Notes under the pieces: model-generated
The model's database searches: none
Told to the model about the DNA's origin: nothing
The model's input: only the letters and a program-made list of their open reading frames with translations
DNA from: an uncultured Lactobacillus sp.
Lineage (GTDB): Bacteria; Bacillota; Bacilli; Lactobacillales; Lactobacillaceae
Direction of reading: 5' to 3'
Assembly: GCF_902491705.1 (NCBI RefSeq)
Contig: NZ_CABUIW010000048.1
Location: 1-17,067, forward strand
DNA: 17,067 bases
Translations under genes and position numbers: made by a program
Part shown: piece after piece, positions 6,754-15,400 of the stretch
Position numbering within the stretch: position 1 is the first letter of the stretch
Layout of the letters: each line of letters starts with the position of its first letter

Positions 6754-6794
6754 ATTTTGGCTAATATTTGGATCTAATTTCTTCGTATATTAAT

Positions 6795-8279
6795 TTAATC
6801 CATCAAATAGTCAGTGGGGATCTCCTCTTTGAAAGATAATAATTTTTGATACCAATAATATGAATCTTTTAAATATCTCTTATAAGTACCATTGCCTTCA
6901 TCATCTAAGTCGACATAAATCAAACCATATCTTTTAGACATCTGCGTAGTAGATGCTGAGACCATATCGGTAGTTCCCCATATCATATAACCCATTAACT
7001 CTATTCCATCTTGTGATAAAGACTTCAGCATTTCATTAATATGTGCACGTAAATAATCAATACGATATTGATCATGAACTTTATGATCAGCAGTTAATTC
7101 ATCTTTTGCACCTAACCCGTTTTCAACTATAAAAACGGGCTTTTGATAGCGATCATATAAGTTAATCAAAATAAGTCTTAAACCTATTGGATCAATTTGC
7201 CAACCCCATTCACTTGTTGGTAAATATTTATTGTAGACACCTGTTGTTCTATTGGCCTTAGTAATCTTCAACCCTTTAGTATCATAAGCTGTGCATACTG
7301 AAGAATAATATGAAAAGGCTACAAAATCGGCTGTATTTTCTTTAATAAGTTGTAAATCTTGAGGATCCTTTTTTATATGAATACCCATATCTTCTATTTG
7401 TTTCAAAAGAACTTTAGGATATTCTCCACGCAATTGGACATCACTAAAATTATAACTTTCTCTCATAATTTGCGTTGCTTTAAGCATATTGCGTGGATCA
7501 CTATTATATGGATAAACCATAGTACTTGTAATCATACTGCCAACTTTTAGATCAGGATAATTTTCATGAATATATTTAGTAATTTTAGCAGCTGCAACAA
7601 ATTGATGATGCATTGACTGATAGATAACTTCCTTAAAATTTTTACCTGGGAATCGATCTTTTATAAGTCCAGCTGAAGAATAGGGATGCCTAATAATACT
7701 GTCAATTTCATTTATCGGAATCCAATACTTAACTTTATCATGATAACGATCAATTACTAATTTTGAAAAACGAAGAAAATAATCAATTATCTTAGGGTCA
7801 TACCAGGAATCATAATTAAGAACTAGATTTAGTGGCATTTCATAGTGAGAGAGAGTAACGACTGGTTGAATCCCTAACGCATTCATTTTAGCAAAAAGAT
7901 GATCATAAAATTCCAATCCTTTTTGATTTGGTTCTACATCATCCCCATTTGGGAAAATTCGACTCCAAGCAATTGAAGTTCTCATTGAATTGATACCTGT
8001 TTTAGCCAACAATTCCAAATCAGATTGATAACGATGATAAAAATCTACACCGTGACGTTTTCCCCAAGCTTTACTACTTTTATCTTGCATGGCAACTTCC
8101 AACTCTTTAGTTGTCATATCATTTACTTTTTTATAATCGTTTAAATTTTGGTCAGGATTAAATCGTTCACAGTCAGCAATCGACATTCCTTTACCGTCTT
8201 CATTCCATGCTCCTTCTACTTGATTAGCCGAAGTAGCAACTCCCCATAAAAAATTACGTGGAACATGATATATAACCAT
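6795..8279 (-). CDS. glycoside hydrolase family 1, 6-phospho-beta-glucosidase
   Basis: Hydrolyses the phosphorylated beta-glucoside delivered by the upstream PTS, releasing glucose 6-phosphate and the aglycone in the cytoplasm. The product is 494 residues, a (beta/alpha)8 barrel. The GH1 N-terminal signature FLWGVATSANQVEGAW is at 10-25, the acid/base Glu191 is in PINEID and the nucleophile Glu386 in FIVENGLG. The segment SASTTQMSKRYG (441-452) carries the Ser/Lys/Tyr positions typical of enzymes recognising a 6-phosphate. Two TTG codons precede the ATG at 8279; the ATG has AGAGG 9 bases upstream, partly overlapping the PTS stop (TAGAGG), and gives the best N-terminus. It is the last gene of the licT-PTS-GH1 operon. 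The exact sugar (cellobiose, salicin, arbutin or another glucoside) is not readable. Confidence 0.93.
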   Translation of the reverse strand: MVIYHVPRNFLWGVATSANQVEGAWNEDGKGMSIADCERFNPDQNLNDYKKVNDMTTKELEVAMQDKSSKAWGKRHGVDFYHRYQSDLELLAKTGINSMRTSIAWSRIFPNGDDVEPNQKGLEFYDHLFAKMNALGIQPVVTLSHYEMPLNLVLNYDSWYDPKIIDYFLRFSKLVIDRYHDKVKYWIPINEIDSIIRHPYSSAGLIKDRFPGKNFKEVIYQSMHHQFVAAAKITKYIHENYPDLKVGSMITSTMVYPYNSDPRNMLKATQIMRESYNFSDVQLRGEYPKVLLKQIEDMGIHIKKDPQDLQLIKENTADFVAFSYYSSVCTAYDTKGLKITKANRTTGVYNKYLPTSEWGWQIDPIGLRLILINLYDRYQKPVFIVENGLGAKDELTADHKVHDQYRIDYLRAHINEMLKSLSQDGIELMGYMIWGTTDMVSASTTQMSKRYGLIYVDLDDEGNGTYKRYLKDSYYWYQKLLSFKEEIPTDYLMD

Positions 8280-8291
8280 ACTCAACAACCT

Positions 8292-10178
8292 CTAAGCCAA
8301 AATCATTACATTATCTTTATTTGTAATCTCTTTAGTTTCATCTTTGTCTTTTAAGACAGTGAGTACTTCTAAGAAATCTTTAGGATTAGTTACAATCATA
8401 ATGACAGTTGGATCATAGCCTGCTTTTTTAATTTCATCAATGTTAAAATCAAGTAATTCTTGGCCGGCTTTAACTTTATCTCCCTTTTTGACTAATTGAT
8501 TAAATCCTTTACCCTTCATTTCAACTGTATCAATACCAACATGAATCAAAACATCGGCATCATTGTTTAAATGCAAACCAATAGCGTGATGAGTTTCGAA
8601 TGTTGCAGTAACTACACCATCATCTGGAGCAAAAATTTTACCTTCACTTGGAATAACAGCAATACCTTTACCCATAACACCGCTAGCAAAAGTTGGATCA
8701 TCAACTTTAGAAACATCTTCTAATTCACCTTTAGCAGGTGCATGTAATTCATGCTTTTCGTGATCTTTTTCAAAATTCTTCTTTTCTTCTTTTTTTGCGG
8801 CCTTAACTTCACTGGCATCTACAGGATCATCAAATCCGATCATCCAAGTAGCAATGAAAGTAGCAATACTTGCCACAATAATTACGATAATTGCTTGAAC
8901 AACAAAGTTTTCAGTTTTTGAAACCCACATTGGCAAACTCAAAAAGGCTGGAGTTACATAAATGAAGGCCTTTAATTTCATGAAGCTAGCAACAATACCA
9001 GCAATTGCACCACCGATCATTGCGCCGTACATAGGCTTCTTTAATCTTAAGTTAACACCAAACAAAGCTGGTTCAGTAATACCACCAAGGTAGGCAGTTG
9101 CACTTGATGAAAGAGCTAAAGATTTTAATTTCTTGTTCTTTGTCTTTAAACCAACTGCAAGTGAAGCAGCAGCTTGAGACATGTTTGAACATAAAGCAAC
9201 AACACGAATAATTGGGTCAAAGCCTTGTGTAGCAACTAATTGAATACTAATTGGTGATAAGGCTTTGTGAATACCAATAGAAACAAGCCAAGGATATAAA
9301 GCTGCCAAAATTGGAATAGCAATAATTCCTGCATTATGGTAAAGCCACATTGCAATGAATCCAATTCCTTGTGAAATCCAGTTAGAAATTGGCCCAATGA
9401 CTAAGAATACTAATGGACCAGTAATTAACATGGTAAGCATTGGTTCCATGAAAACTTTAACCATTCCTGGTGTAATCTTTTTAACGAATTTATAAATGTA
9501 TGACATAATCCATACAGAAAGAATTGCAGTGATTAAAGTAGACGAATATTGAACCAATGGAACTGGTAAACCTAAGAAATGGAAAGGCTTATTAGCAGTT
9601 ACAATTTGTACCCAATTTGGGTGAACAGTCATTAAACCTATAAAAGCACCCAGCATTCTATCAGTATCAAATATTTTAGCTGCTGAGAACCCAACATAGG
9701 CTGGCATGAAGTAATATCCAGTATCAAATATTAAGTTTAATAATTGATATGTTTGACTCTTATCTGATAAAACATGACAAATAGTTAAAATTAAGAGTAA
9801 AACTTTACCCATACCGGCACCAGCCAATAATGGAATGGCAGGTGCAATGGAACCGGTAATGGCACCAATAATGGTATCAAACAAGTTCTGCTTCTTTTTT
9901 GGTTTGTTATCACCATTATTATCGCTATTATCAATATGAATCATCTTAATCAAATCATCATATACATCTTCAACGGTGTTACCAATAACTAATTGATATT
10001 GACCACCTTTTTTTACAACTTGTAAAACACCATCAATTGCTTCAGCTTTTTGATCGTCTGCTTTACTCTCATCCTTTAAGACGAATCTCAATCTAGTTGA
10101 ACAGTGAACAACTGATTGAATATTCTCTTCTCCACCTATAGCTTCCAGGATTTCCTGGTTCATCTTCTCGTATTTCAT
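8292..10178 (-). CDS. bglP: beta-glucoside-specific PTS transporter, EIIBCA
   Basis: Imports and phosphorylates beta-glucosides at the membrane, drawing phosphate from HPr. The product is 628 residues, the normal length for a fused IIBCA permease. Domain order: EIIB (1-80) with phosphorylated Cys26 in HCSTRLRF; EIIC membrane domain (about 105-455) with GAITGSIAPAIPLLAGAGM near its start and GGITEPALFGVNLRLKKP later; a charged Lys/Glu linker; EIIA (about 480-628) with the auxiliary His531 (HAIGL) and phosphorylated His546 (LIHVGIDTV), 15 residues apart as in EIIA-Glc. The start ATG overlaps the licT stop (ATGA), preceded by GAGGGGAAG. It is followed 12 bases later by the GH1 gene. As in related systems the permease probably also phosphorylates LicT when substrate is absent. 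Confidence 0.95.
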   Translation of the reverse strand: MKYEKMNQEILEAIGGEENIQSVVHCSTRLRFVLKDESKADDQKAEAIDGVLQVVKKGGQYQLVIGNTVEDVYDDLIKMIHIDNSDNNGDNKPKKKQNLFDTIIGAITGSIAPAIPLLAGAGMGKVLLLILTICHVLSDKSQTYQLLNLIFDTGYYFMPAYVGFSAAKIFDTDRMLGAFIGLMTVHPNWVQIVTANKPFHFLGLPVPLVQYSSTLITAILSVWIMSYIYKFVKKITPGMVKVFMEPMLTMLITGPLVFLVIGPISNWISQGIGFIAMWLYHNAGIIAIPILAALYPWLVSIGIHKALSPISIQLVATQGFDPIIRVVALCSNMSQAAASLAVGLKTKNKKLKSLALSSSATAYLGGITEPALFGVNLRLKKPMYGAMIGGAIAGIVASFMKLKAFIYVTPAFLSLPMWVSKTENFVVQAIIVIIVASIATFIATWMIGFDDPVDASEVKAAKKEEKKNFEKDHEKHELHAPAKGELEDVSKVDDPTFASGVMGKGIAVIPSEGKIFAPDDGVVTATFETHHAIGLHLNNDADVLIHVGIDTVEMKGKGFNQLVKKGDKVKAGQELLDFNIDEIKKAGYDPTVIMIVTNPKDFLEVLTVLKDKDETKEITNKDNVMILA

Positions 10179-11029
10179 TTTCTTCCCCTCAAATCAGAAG
10201 TGATCTTATTAATATGGATCGCTAGATACATTATTTCTTCATTAGTTAAATCGTAATTATATTTCTCAGCAATATAATCTTTTATTTTAAGTGAGCACTT
10301 ATAGGCATCAATATCACTAGCTTTGATAACTTTTAAAATTTCATCGCTTAGGTCACCTAATCCGCGTTCTCCTTTTCGATACATCATGTATTTCCAGAAG
10401 AACTTAAGGTGTAAAGCAAAACGATTATAGGCTACTGTTTGATAATCAATATCTATTTTGAAATAGTAGCGAACAATCTTTGTAACTTCTTTAATAAAAT
10501 CAATCGACTTCTTAAAATCATCGATGTTGTTTCCTAATTCACCACTAATAATATGAACTGCAATAAAGCCAGCCTCATCTTCTGGAAATTGTAAATCAAA
10601 CTGCTTATTTAATAATTTGAGTGCCCAAATACCATATTGATATTCTTTTGGATAATAATTTTGAATTTTCCAAAGAAAATTATTACTGAGATATAATCCC
10701 TTCTTTCCACGTTCTACACTTGTTGCCAAGTGATCGGTCAACGTAATATAAACACTATCTGCTAGATCAATGTTTTCCTCTCTTTTTAAACGATCAACAA
10801 TTTTTTCTGAGATTTGAAAAAAGATTGGATCAGTTTCATGAATTGTTTTTAACAAGATGTTACGTTGATTGTCATCAAAAGGAGTGAATACCTTATATAT
10901 TTTTGTTTTATCAACTTCATCACCAACTTTTTTAGCAAAGGCAATTCCTTTTCCAAGAACTACAACTTCTTCACCGTCTTCATTGGTGGTAACTATTGCG
11001 CCATTATTAAGAATTTGTTTAATACGCAA
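10175..11029 (-). CDS. licT: BglG/LicT-family transcription antiterminator
   Basis: RNA-binding antiterminator that stops the leader terminator from forming when beta-glucoside is available. The product is 284 residues. The N-terminal co-antiterminator RNA-binding domain (about 1-57) is followed by PRD1 and PRD2. Counting from the TTG at 11029, conserved PRD histidines fall at 100 (TDHLATS), 159 (AVHII), 207 (ALHLKF) and 272 (AIHIN); the first three match my memory of B. subtilis LicT exactly. The ATG at 11038 directly abuts AAAGGAGG with no spacer, while the TTG nine bases further has ideal spacing and gives the family N-terminus (M)RIKQILNNGA, so TTG is the probable start. The gene ends in an ATGA overlap with the PTS gene. 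Its own mRNA leader carries the RAT/terminator target, so it is autoregulated. Confidence 0.95.
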   Translation of the reverse strand: MRIKQILNNGAIVTTNEDGEEVVVLGKGIAFAKKVGDEVDKTKIYKVFTPFDDNQRNILLKTIHETDPIFFQISEKIVDRLKREENIDLADSVYITLTDHLATSVERGKKGLYLSNNFLWKIQNYYPKEYQYGIWALKLLNKQFDLQFPEDEAGFIAVHIISGELGNNIDDFKKSIDFIKEVTKIVRYYFKIDIDYQTVAYNRFALHLKFFWKYMMYRKGERGLGDLSDEILKVIKASDIDAYKCSLKIKDYIAEKYNYDLTNEEIMYLAIHINKITSDLRGRK

Positions 11030-11038
11030 AGTATCCAT

Positions 11039-11046
11039 CCTCCTTT
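11039..11046 (-). promoter_or_regulatory. ribosome binding site that decides the licT start
   Basis: AAAGGAGG on the minus strand touches the ATG at 11038 with zero spacing but is 9 bases from the TTG at 11029. This makes the TTG the likelier initiation codon. Confidence 0.7.
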
Positions 11047-11051
11047 GTAAA

Positions 11052-11092
11052 GAAAAAGGGCCCACTTATCCCCTCATTGGGATAAGTGAGCC
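11052..11092 (-). terminator. attenuator terminator in the licT leader
   Basis: A 14-bp stem (GGCTCACTTATCCC with GGGATAAGTGGGCC, one U-G pair) is followed by CTTTTTCT. Its 5' arm overlaps the 3' end of the RAT sequence, so hairpin and antiterminator exclude each other. Confidence 0.93.
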
Positions 11093-11116
11093 TGCGCCGA
11101 TATCGGCTAACAATTT
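11086..11116 (-). promoter_or_regulatory. ribonucleic antiterminator (RAT) bound by LicT
   Basis: On the minus strand the element runs AAATTGTTA, then GCCG-ATAT-CGGC, then GCAGGCTCA. The flanks ATTGTTA and GCAGGC match those of the BglG/LicT RAT, and the last 7 bases are part of the terminator 5' arm, as antitermination requires. Confidence 0.88.
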
Positions 11117-11141
11117 CACTTAATTTTCACTTGTCATATAT

Positions 11142-11170
11142 ATGATATCGCTTTCATATGAGAAATGCAA
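11142..11170 (-). promoter_or_regulatory. promoter of the licT-PTS-GH1 operon
   Basis: On the minus strand TTGCAT (11170-11165) and TATCAT (11147-11142; 5 of 6) are 17 bases apart. The predicted start near 11135 gives a leader that contains the whole RAT and terminator. Confidence 0.65.
11143..11156 (-). promoter_or_regulatory. cre site (CcpA operator)
   Basis: TGAAAGCGATATCA on the minus strand fits the cre consensus TGNAARCGNWWNCA at every position. It spans the promoter spacer and -10, so CcpA binding should repress the operon when glucose is present. Confidence 0.85.
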
Positions 11171-11171
11171 T

Positions 11172-11206
11172 AAAAAAAGTCGTAAAAGTTTAACACTTTT
11201 ACGACT
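11172..11206 (-). terminator. terminator of the zinc-ribbon membrane protein gene
   Basis: AGTCGTAAAAGT/ACTTTTACGACT, a 12-bp stem with a 5-base loop, is followed on the minus strand by seven T's. It lies 25 bases after the stop codon and just upstream of the licT operon promoter, insulating the two units. Confidence 0.9.
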
Positions 11207-11230
11207 CAGTATCATACAGCATTGTTTTGA

Positions 11231-12262
11231 CTAATTTTGACGTTTAAAAATATTAAATCCTGAAAGGCCTGTAGTTAATACACTAGCCAGTAGTAAGAAG
11301 TATGCTGAAGTACCAATTGATACAGCATAAGAAATTAATTGACTGGTGATCTGTGCCAAAACACCAGTTGAAGCACGTACCGAACTAGACATCTTGTAGA
11401 CAATGTAGATTAAGAACACTGTTTCAATTAACGACAAGATGAAGGACAAAATTTGACTGCCCTTCGTATTCTTTAAGATGTTGTAGATAATAAAAATTGG
11501 GAATAAGAGCAACAATAGCCAAACGATATATAAAATTAAAGCTTCAAATGAATTTGAACCAGATGATAGAAGTCTCCCTGCCAAGCTGAAGATCACGTTA
11601 GAAATAGACATTTTTTGCGTGTAGCTTACAGCTGAAACTGAAGCACCAGAATCCGTAAACAAGACAATCAAACTAATCAATGCCGTCATAATAACTGACA
11701 ATTGGACGTAACTATAACGGTGTTTACGCTGCTTCTGAATTTCTTTTACCTGATTTTCTACTCTAGGGTGCTTTTGCGCAAATTCTTTTCCGCGTGTTTT
11801 CACCTTATCGCCATGTTCATCAACACGGTTAAACACGTTTGAGCCCACTTGATTAATCTTTTCGGTTAACCGCTTATCAACCGTGTATTGTTCGATCTTT
11901 TCTTTGCGGTCGCACACGATAAAGAGCCAAACCATTAATGCAAAAAAGCCGACCCAGCCTAGCGCTCTAGAAAAGCTCATTACAATTAACAAAAAGATGC
12001 CAAGTAAAAATACAAGTGTCGCGTTCTTTCTTACCCAAGCAATCATTCTTTGCACAGTGGAATTTTGCTTATCTGGGTAAAACTCTTCTCGATATGCAGC
12101 ACGACTAGCGATCTTTTCGCCTTCATCTGGCTGTTCATATTTAGCCTGCTTGTGTTGATCTGTAAAAAAATCATCACGATATTTTTTCAGATTAAAGCCA
12201 CAATTTGGACAGACATCATCGGATGGATCAATTGCCTGACCGCAGTTTGGACATGTAGTCAT
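11231..12262 (-). CDS. zinc-ribbon multi-pass membrane protein of unknown function
   Basis: I do not recognise a specific family. The 343-residue product opens with a zinc ribbon of the CPNCG...CPNCG type (Cys 4, 7, 18, 21), followed by a charged soluble stretch (about 25-75). Then come two adjacent membrane helices (about 82-97 and 99-117), a highly charged cytoplasmic segment (about 118-183), and about four more helices (186-204, 240-262, 270-290, 305-335). A short positively charged tail ends the protein. Such N-terminal zinc ribbons on Firmicutes membrane proteins are usually cytoplasmic, so the N-terminus is probably inside. The ATG at 12262 has GAAGGGA upstream at good spacing. It has its own extended -10 promoter and terminator, so it is a single-gene unit with no functional hint from its neighbours. 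Confidence 0.8.
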   Translation of the reverse strand: MTTCPNCGQAIDPSDDVCPNCGFNLKKYRDDFFTDQHKQAKYEQPDEGEKIASRAAYREEFYPDKQNSTVQRMIAWVRKNATLVFLLGIFLLIVMSFSRALGWVGFFALMVWLFIVCDRKEKIEQYTVDKRLTEKINQVGSNVFNRVDEHGDKVKTRGKEFAQKHPRVENQVKEIQKQRKHRYSYVQLSVIMTALISLIVLFTDSGASVSAVSYTQKMSISNVIFSLAGRLLSSGSNSFEALILYIVWLLLLLFPIFIIYNILKNTKGSQILSFILSLIETVFLIYIVYKMSSSVRASTGVLAQITSQLISYAVSIGTSAYFLLLASVLTTGLSGFNIFKRQN

Positions 12263-12291
12263 ATTTAAAAGTCCCTTCTTTTTTAAAAACT

Positions 12292-12297
12292 ATTATA
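12292..12297 (-). promoter_or_regulatory. extended -10 promoter of the zinc-ribbon gene
   Basis: TGG-TATAAT on the minus strand has a perfect -10 box with the TGN extension. The -35 position (TTATTT at 17-bp spacing) is poor, as is common for extended -10 promoters. It lies 29 bases before the start codon. Confidence 0.6.
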
Positions 12298-12390
12298 CCA
12301 TGCTTATACAAGGCAAATAATTACCCAGGTAATAGTTTTAACTATCTTGCACATAATTAGTCAATTAATTAAAAAATCTTCTGAGAACGC

Positions 12391-12427
12391 AAAAAAAGCA
12401 GTCCTACGTCATAATAGGACTGCTTTT
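12391..12427 (-). terminator. terminator of the tetR-mmpL operon
   Basis: AAAAGCAGTCCTA/TAGGACTGCTTTT, a 13-bp stem with an 8-base loop, continues into T's on the minus strand. It lies 14 bases after the transporter stop codon. Confidence 0.92.
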
Positions 12428-12441
12428 CATATTGCTAATTA

Positions 12442-15400
12442 TTAATTTTTAGCTTTATTTCTCTTAAAGTACTTACCGAAGTCAACACCTTCATAAGTTA
12501 ACTTAACTGCAGCTGATAAGGTAATTGGCAAAATGAATACCAAGATTAACAAACCAACGTCCACAGTCAAGGCAACTTCGATCAAGGTTGGAATGCCTGA
12601 TGGAATGAGGGCTGCGAAAGTACCACCTAAGATAATTGCGGCTGAGATAACAACCGTACCGATGATTGCACATGCCTTCAAGATTCTTGAACTTGGAGTA
12701 GTGTAACCTTCAGTCTTAAGCTCGTTGTAACGAGTCATAAGGAAGATACTGTAGTCAACACCTAAAGCAATCAACATGATAAAGCTGAAGAATGGTGTGT
12801 TCCAAGTAAGCATGCTTCTGCCAAGAACTGCCTTAACAATCCATTGGTTGATTGAAAGTGAGCAGAGGTAAGCGATAAGCAAACTACCAAGAATGTAAAC
12901 AGGTTGAAGAAGTGAACGAGTTACGAACATCAAGGCAATACCGATACCAATTAACATGATTGCGGCGGTTCTAATGAAGTCACCACTAGCAGTTGACTTA
13001 GTATCCTTGATCTTTGAACTTTGACCACCCATAGCTACCTTAGCATTCTTCAATGCAGTACCTTGGAAGGTCTTCTTAGCCATTGCACTTAATTCTTGTG
13101 ATTCGTCAGTAGCTTCGGTTGCACTTGGGTTTGAGTTGAAGACAACGATAATTTGAGCTGACTTCTTGTCTGGGCTGAGGTAAACATCCATTGACTTCTT
13201 GAACATTTCGTTCTTCAAGAATTCCTTTGGAATGTAGAAGGTATCTGCAGCTGCAGATGAACCTAAGCCCTTAAGGTAAGTTTCACCTTGACCCAAACCA
13301 CTGTTGACAGTGTCAATACCAGTAGTAAGTTGTGGAACCTTAGAAGCTAACTTGCCTGCACCTTCGCTAAGTTGACCAGCACCGCTGTTTAATTGGCCGA
13401 TGCCTGAAATAAGTTGTGGAGCTTGGCTAGCTAATTGACCAACACCGCTGTTAAGTTGACCGGCACCGTTTGCCAATGTTCCAAGACCAGTGTTAAGTTG
13501 ACCGGCACCATTTGCAAGAGTACCAAGACCGTTGTTCAAGCTGCCTGCACCATTTGCAAGAGTACCAAGGCCACTTTGAAGTTGGCCGGCACCACTATCA
13601 AGTTGACCGGCACCTGAGCTAAGACGACCGGCACCAGCACTTAAAGTACCAAGACCTGAGTTAAGACGACCAGCACCACTGTTAATTGCTGCGGCACCTG
13701 AGTTAAGTCTTTGAGCACCAGCAACACCTTGGCTAGCAGCTGATTGAACTTGGCTTAAGCCTGAGCTTAATTGGTTCAAAGCAGTTGCGGCACCTGGAAG
13801 GGCTTTGTTTGAAGCTTGAGCCAAAGTATTAACTTGAGTTCTTAAAGTTTGAAGTTGAGCTAAAGTATTGCTTTGGTTCATTGCAGCCATTGAGCTTTGA
13901 AGACCTTGAGCTGCACTAGTTGCTCTGCTAATAGCACTTTGCATTTGACTAGCTTGACCGCTTTGACTGTTGCCAGAAATTGCTGATTGTACAGCTGAAG
14001 TTGCTGCTGCAATAGCTGCACTCTTTTCTTCAGCATTCAATTGCTTATTGTTATTAATTGATTCTGAAATACTTGATGCAATAGTTGAAGCACTTGCACT
14101 GCTTGCAGAACTACCAGCTGAAGCATATTTGCTCAATTCTTCCAAACTGCTGGTAAGTTCATTAACTTGACTTTGAACTTTACTCAAACTTGCAGTAGCT
14201 GCTGAAGTATCAACACTACCACCTAAAGCTGAATTCAATTGTTGAATACCGTTATTAATTTGTGGCAAAGCAGTTTGCAATGCAGCAAGTTGTTGTCTGT
14301 TAGAACCATTCAATTGAGTTGAAAGTTGTGAACTCAATTGTTGTAATTGGTTAACCATTTGTTGGGTACCGTTTTGAAGGCTTTGAGTACCACTTTGCAA
14401 GCTTTGTGCACCGTTTTGCAAACGATTTGCACCACTTTGCAAGCTGCTTGCACCAGTAACCAAAGCATGAGTACCACTAGCTAAACGGCCAGCACCAGTT
14501 TGAAGACGAACAGCACCGCTTTGAAGTTGGCTTGAACCACTTTGAAGACGGCCTACACCACTAACTAATTGACTTGAACCGTTTTGTAAACGTGTAGCAC
14601 CACTTTGGAGTTGCTCAGCACCACTTTGCAAACGACTAGTACCGCCAACTAATTGTTGTGCGCCACTTTGAAGACGACCTGTACCGTCTTGAAGTTGATC
14701 AGCACCGTCCTTTAAGCTGTTAGCACCGTTTGCCACTTTATTAGCACCCTTGCTTAACTTGCCTAAACCTGTACGGGCTTGATCAACCCCATCATTAACA
14801 GTGTTCAATTGATTGTTTACATAAAGCATATCAATTGGTTCACCGTAAGGCTGAGTTACAGATGTTGCAAATGAAACATCCTTTGAATTTTGAAGTTGTC
14901 TGGTCAATTGATCAATCAACTTCAAGTTTTCTTCATTATCTAATCTATGTTTACTTTGAATGTATAAGTATGATGGCTCAGCCATACCCTTTGAGAAGTG
15001 TTTTTGAACTACCAATAAACCTTGCTTAGAAGGAACTGAGTCAGCAATTTCATCAGTGTCGTCGTAGTTCAAGTGGCCTGAGTACATCAGCATGAATGGA
15101 ACTGTCACAACTGCTAGAACAACCAAGTAAATAATTGGGTGTTTCAAAGTTGAAGCAGAAATTCCGTGCCAAAGCTTGTTGTCGCTTTCGCCAGTGAACT
15201 TCTTAACAGGCCAGAACATGTTCTTACCAAGAACAGCCATGAAGAATGGGTTGAGTGTTAAAAGCACTACCAAAAGTACGGCAACACCAACAGCAACACC
15301 AACAGCTGATTGGTAAATAGAGAACTTAGCTAAACTTAATGCAGTAAAACCGATTAAGATGGATGAACCTGAGTAAAGAATGGTCTTAGCGTTACGAAGT

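Noticed and set aside
13435..13617. Plus-strand open frame inside the transporter gene (also 13970-14170 and 14835-15029)
   Set aside because: These are antisense shadows of the heptad-repeat coding region; the low-complexity protein has no ribosome binding site or recognisable family.
13297..14808. Regularly spaced short DNA repeats that could look like a CRISPR array or minisatellite locus
   Set aside because: The period is 21/42 bp, the reading frame stays open on the minus strand throughout, and the repeats translate into x-x-x-Leu-x-x-Gly heptads. There are no unique spacers.
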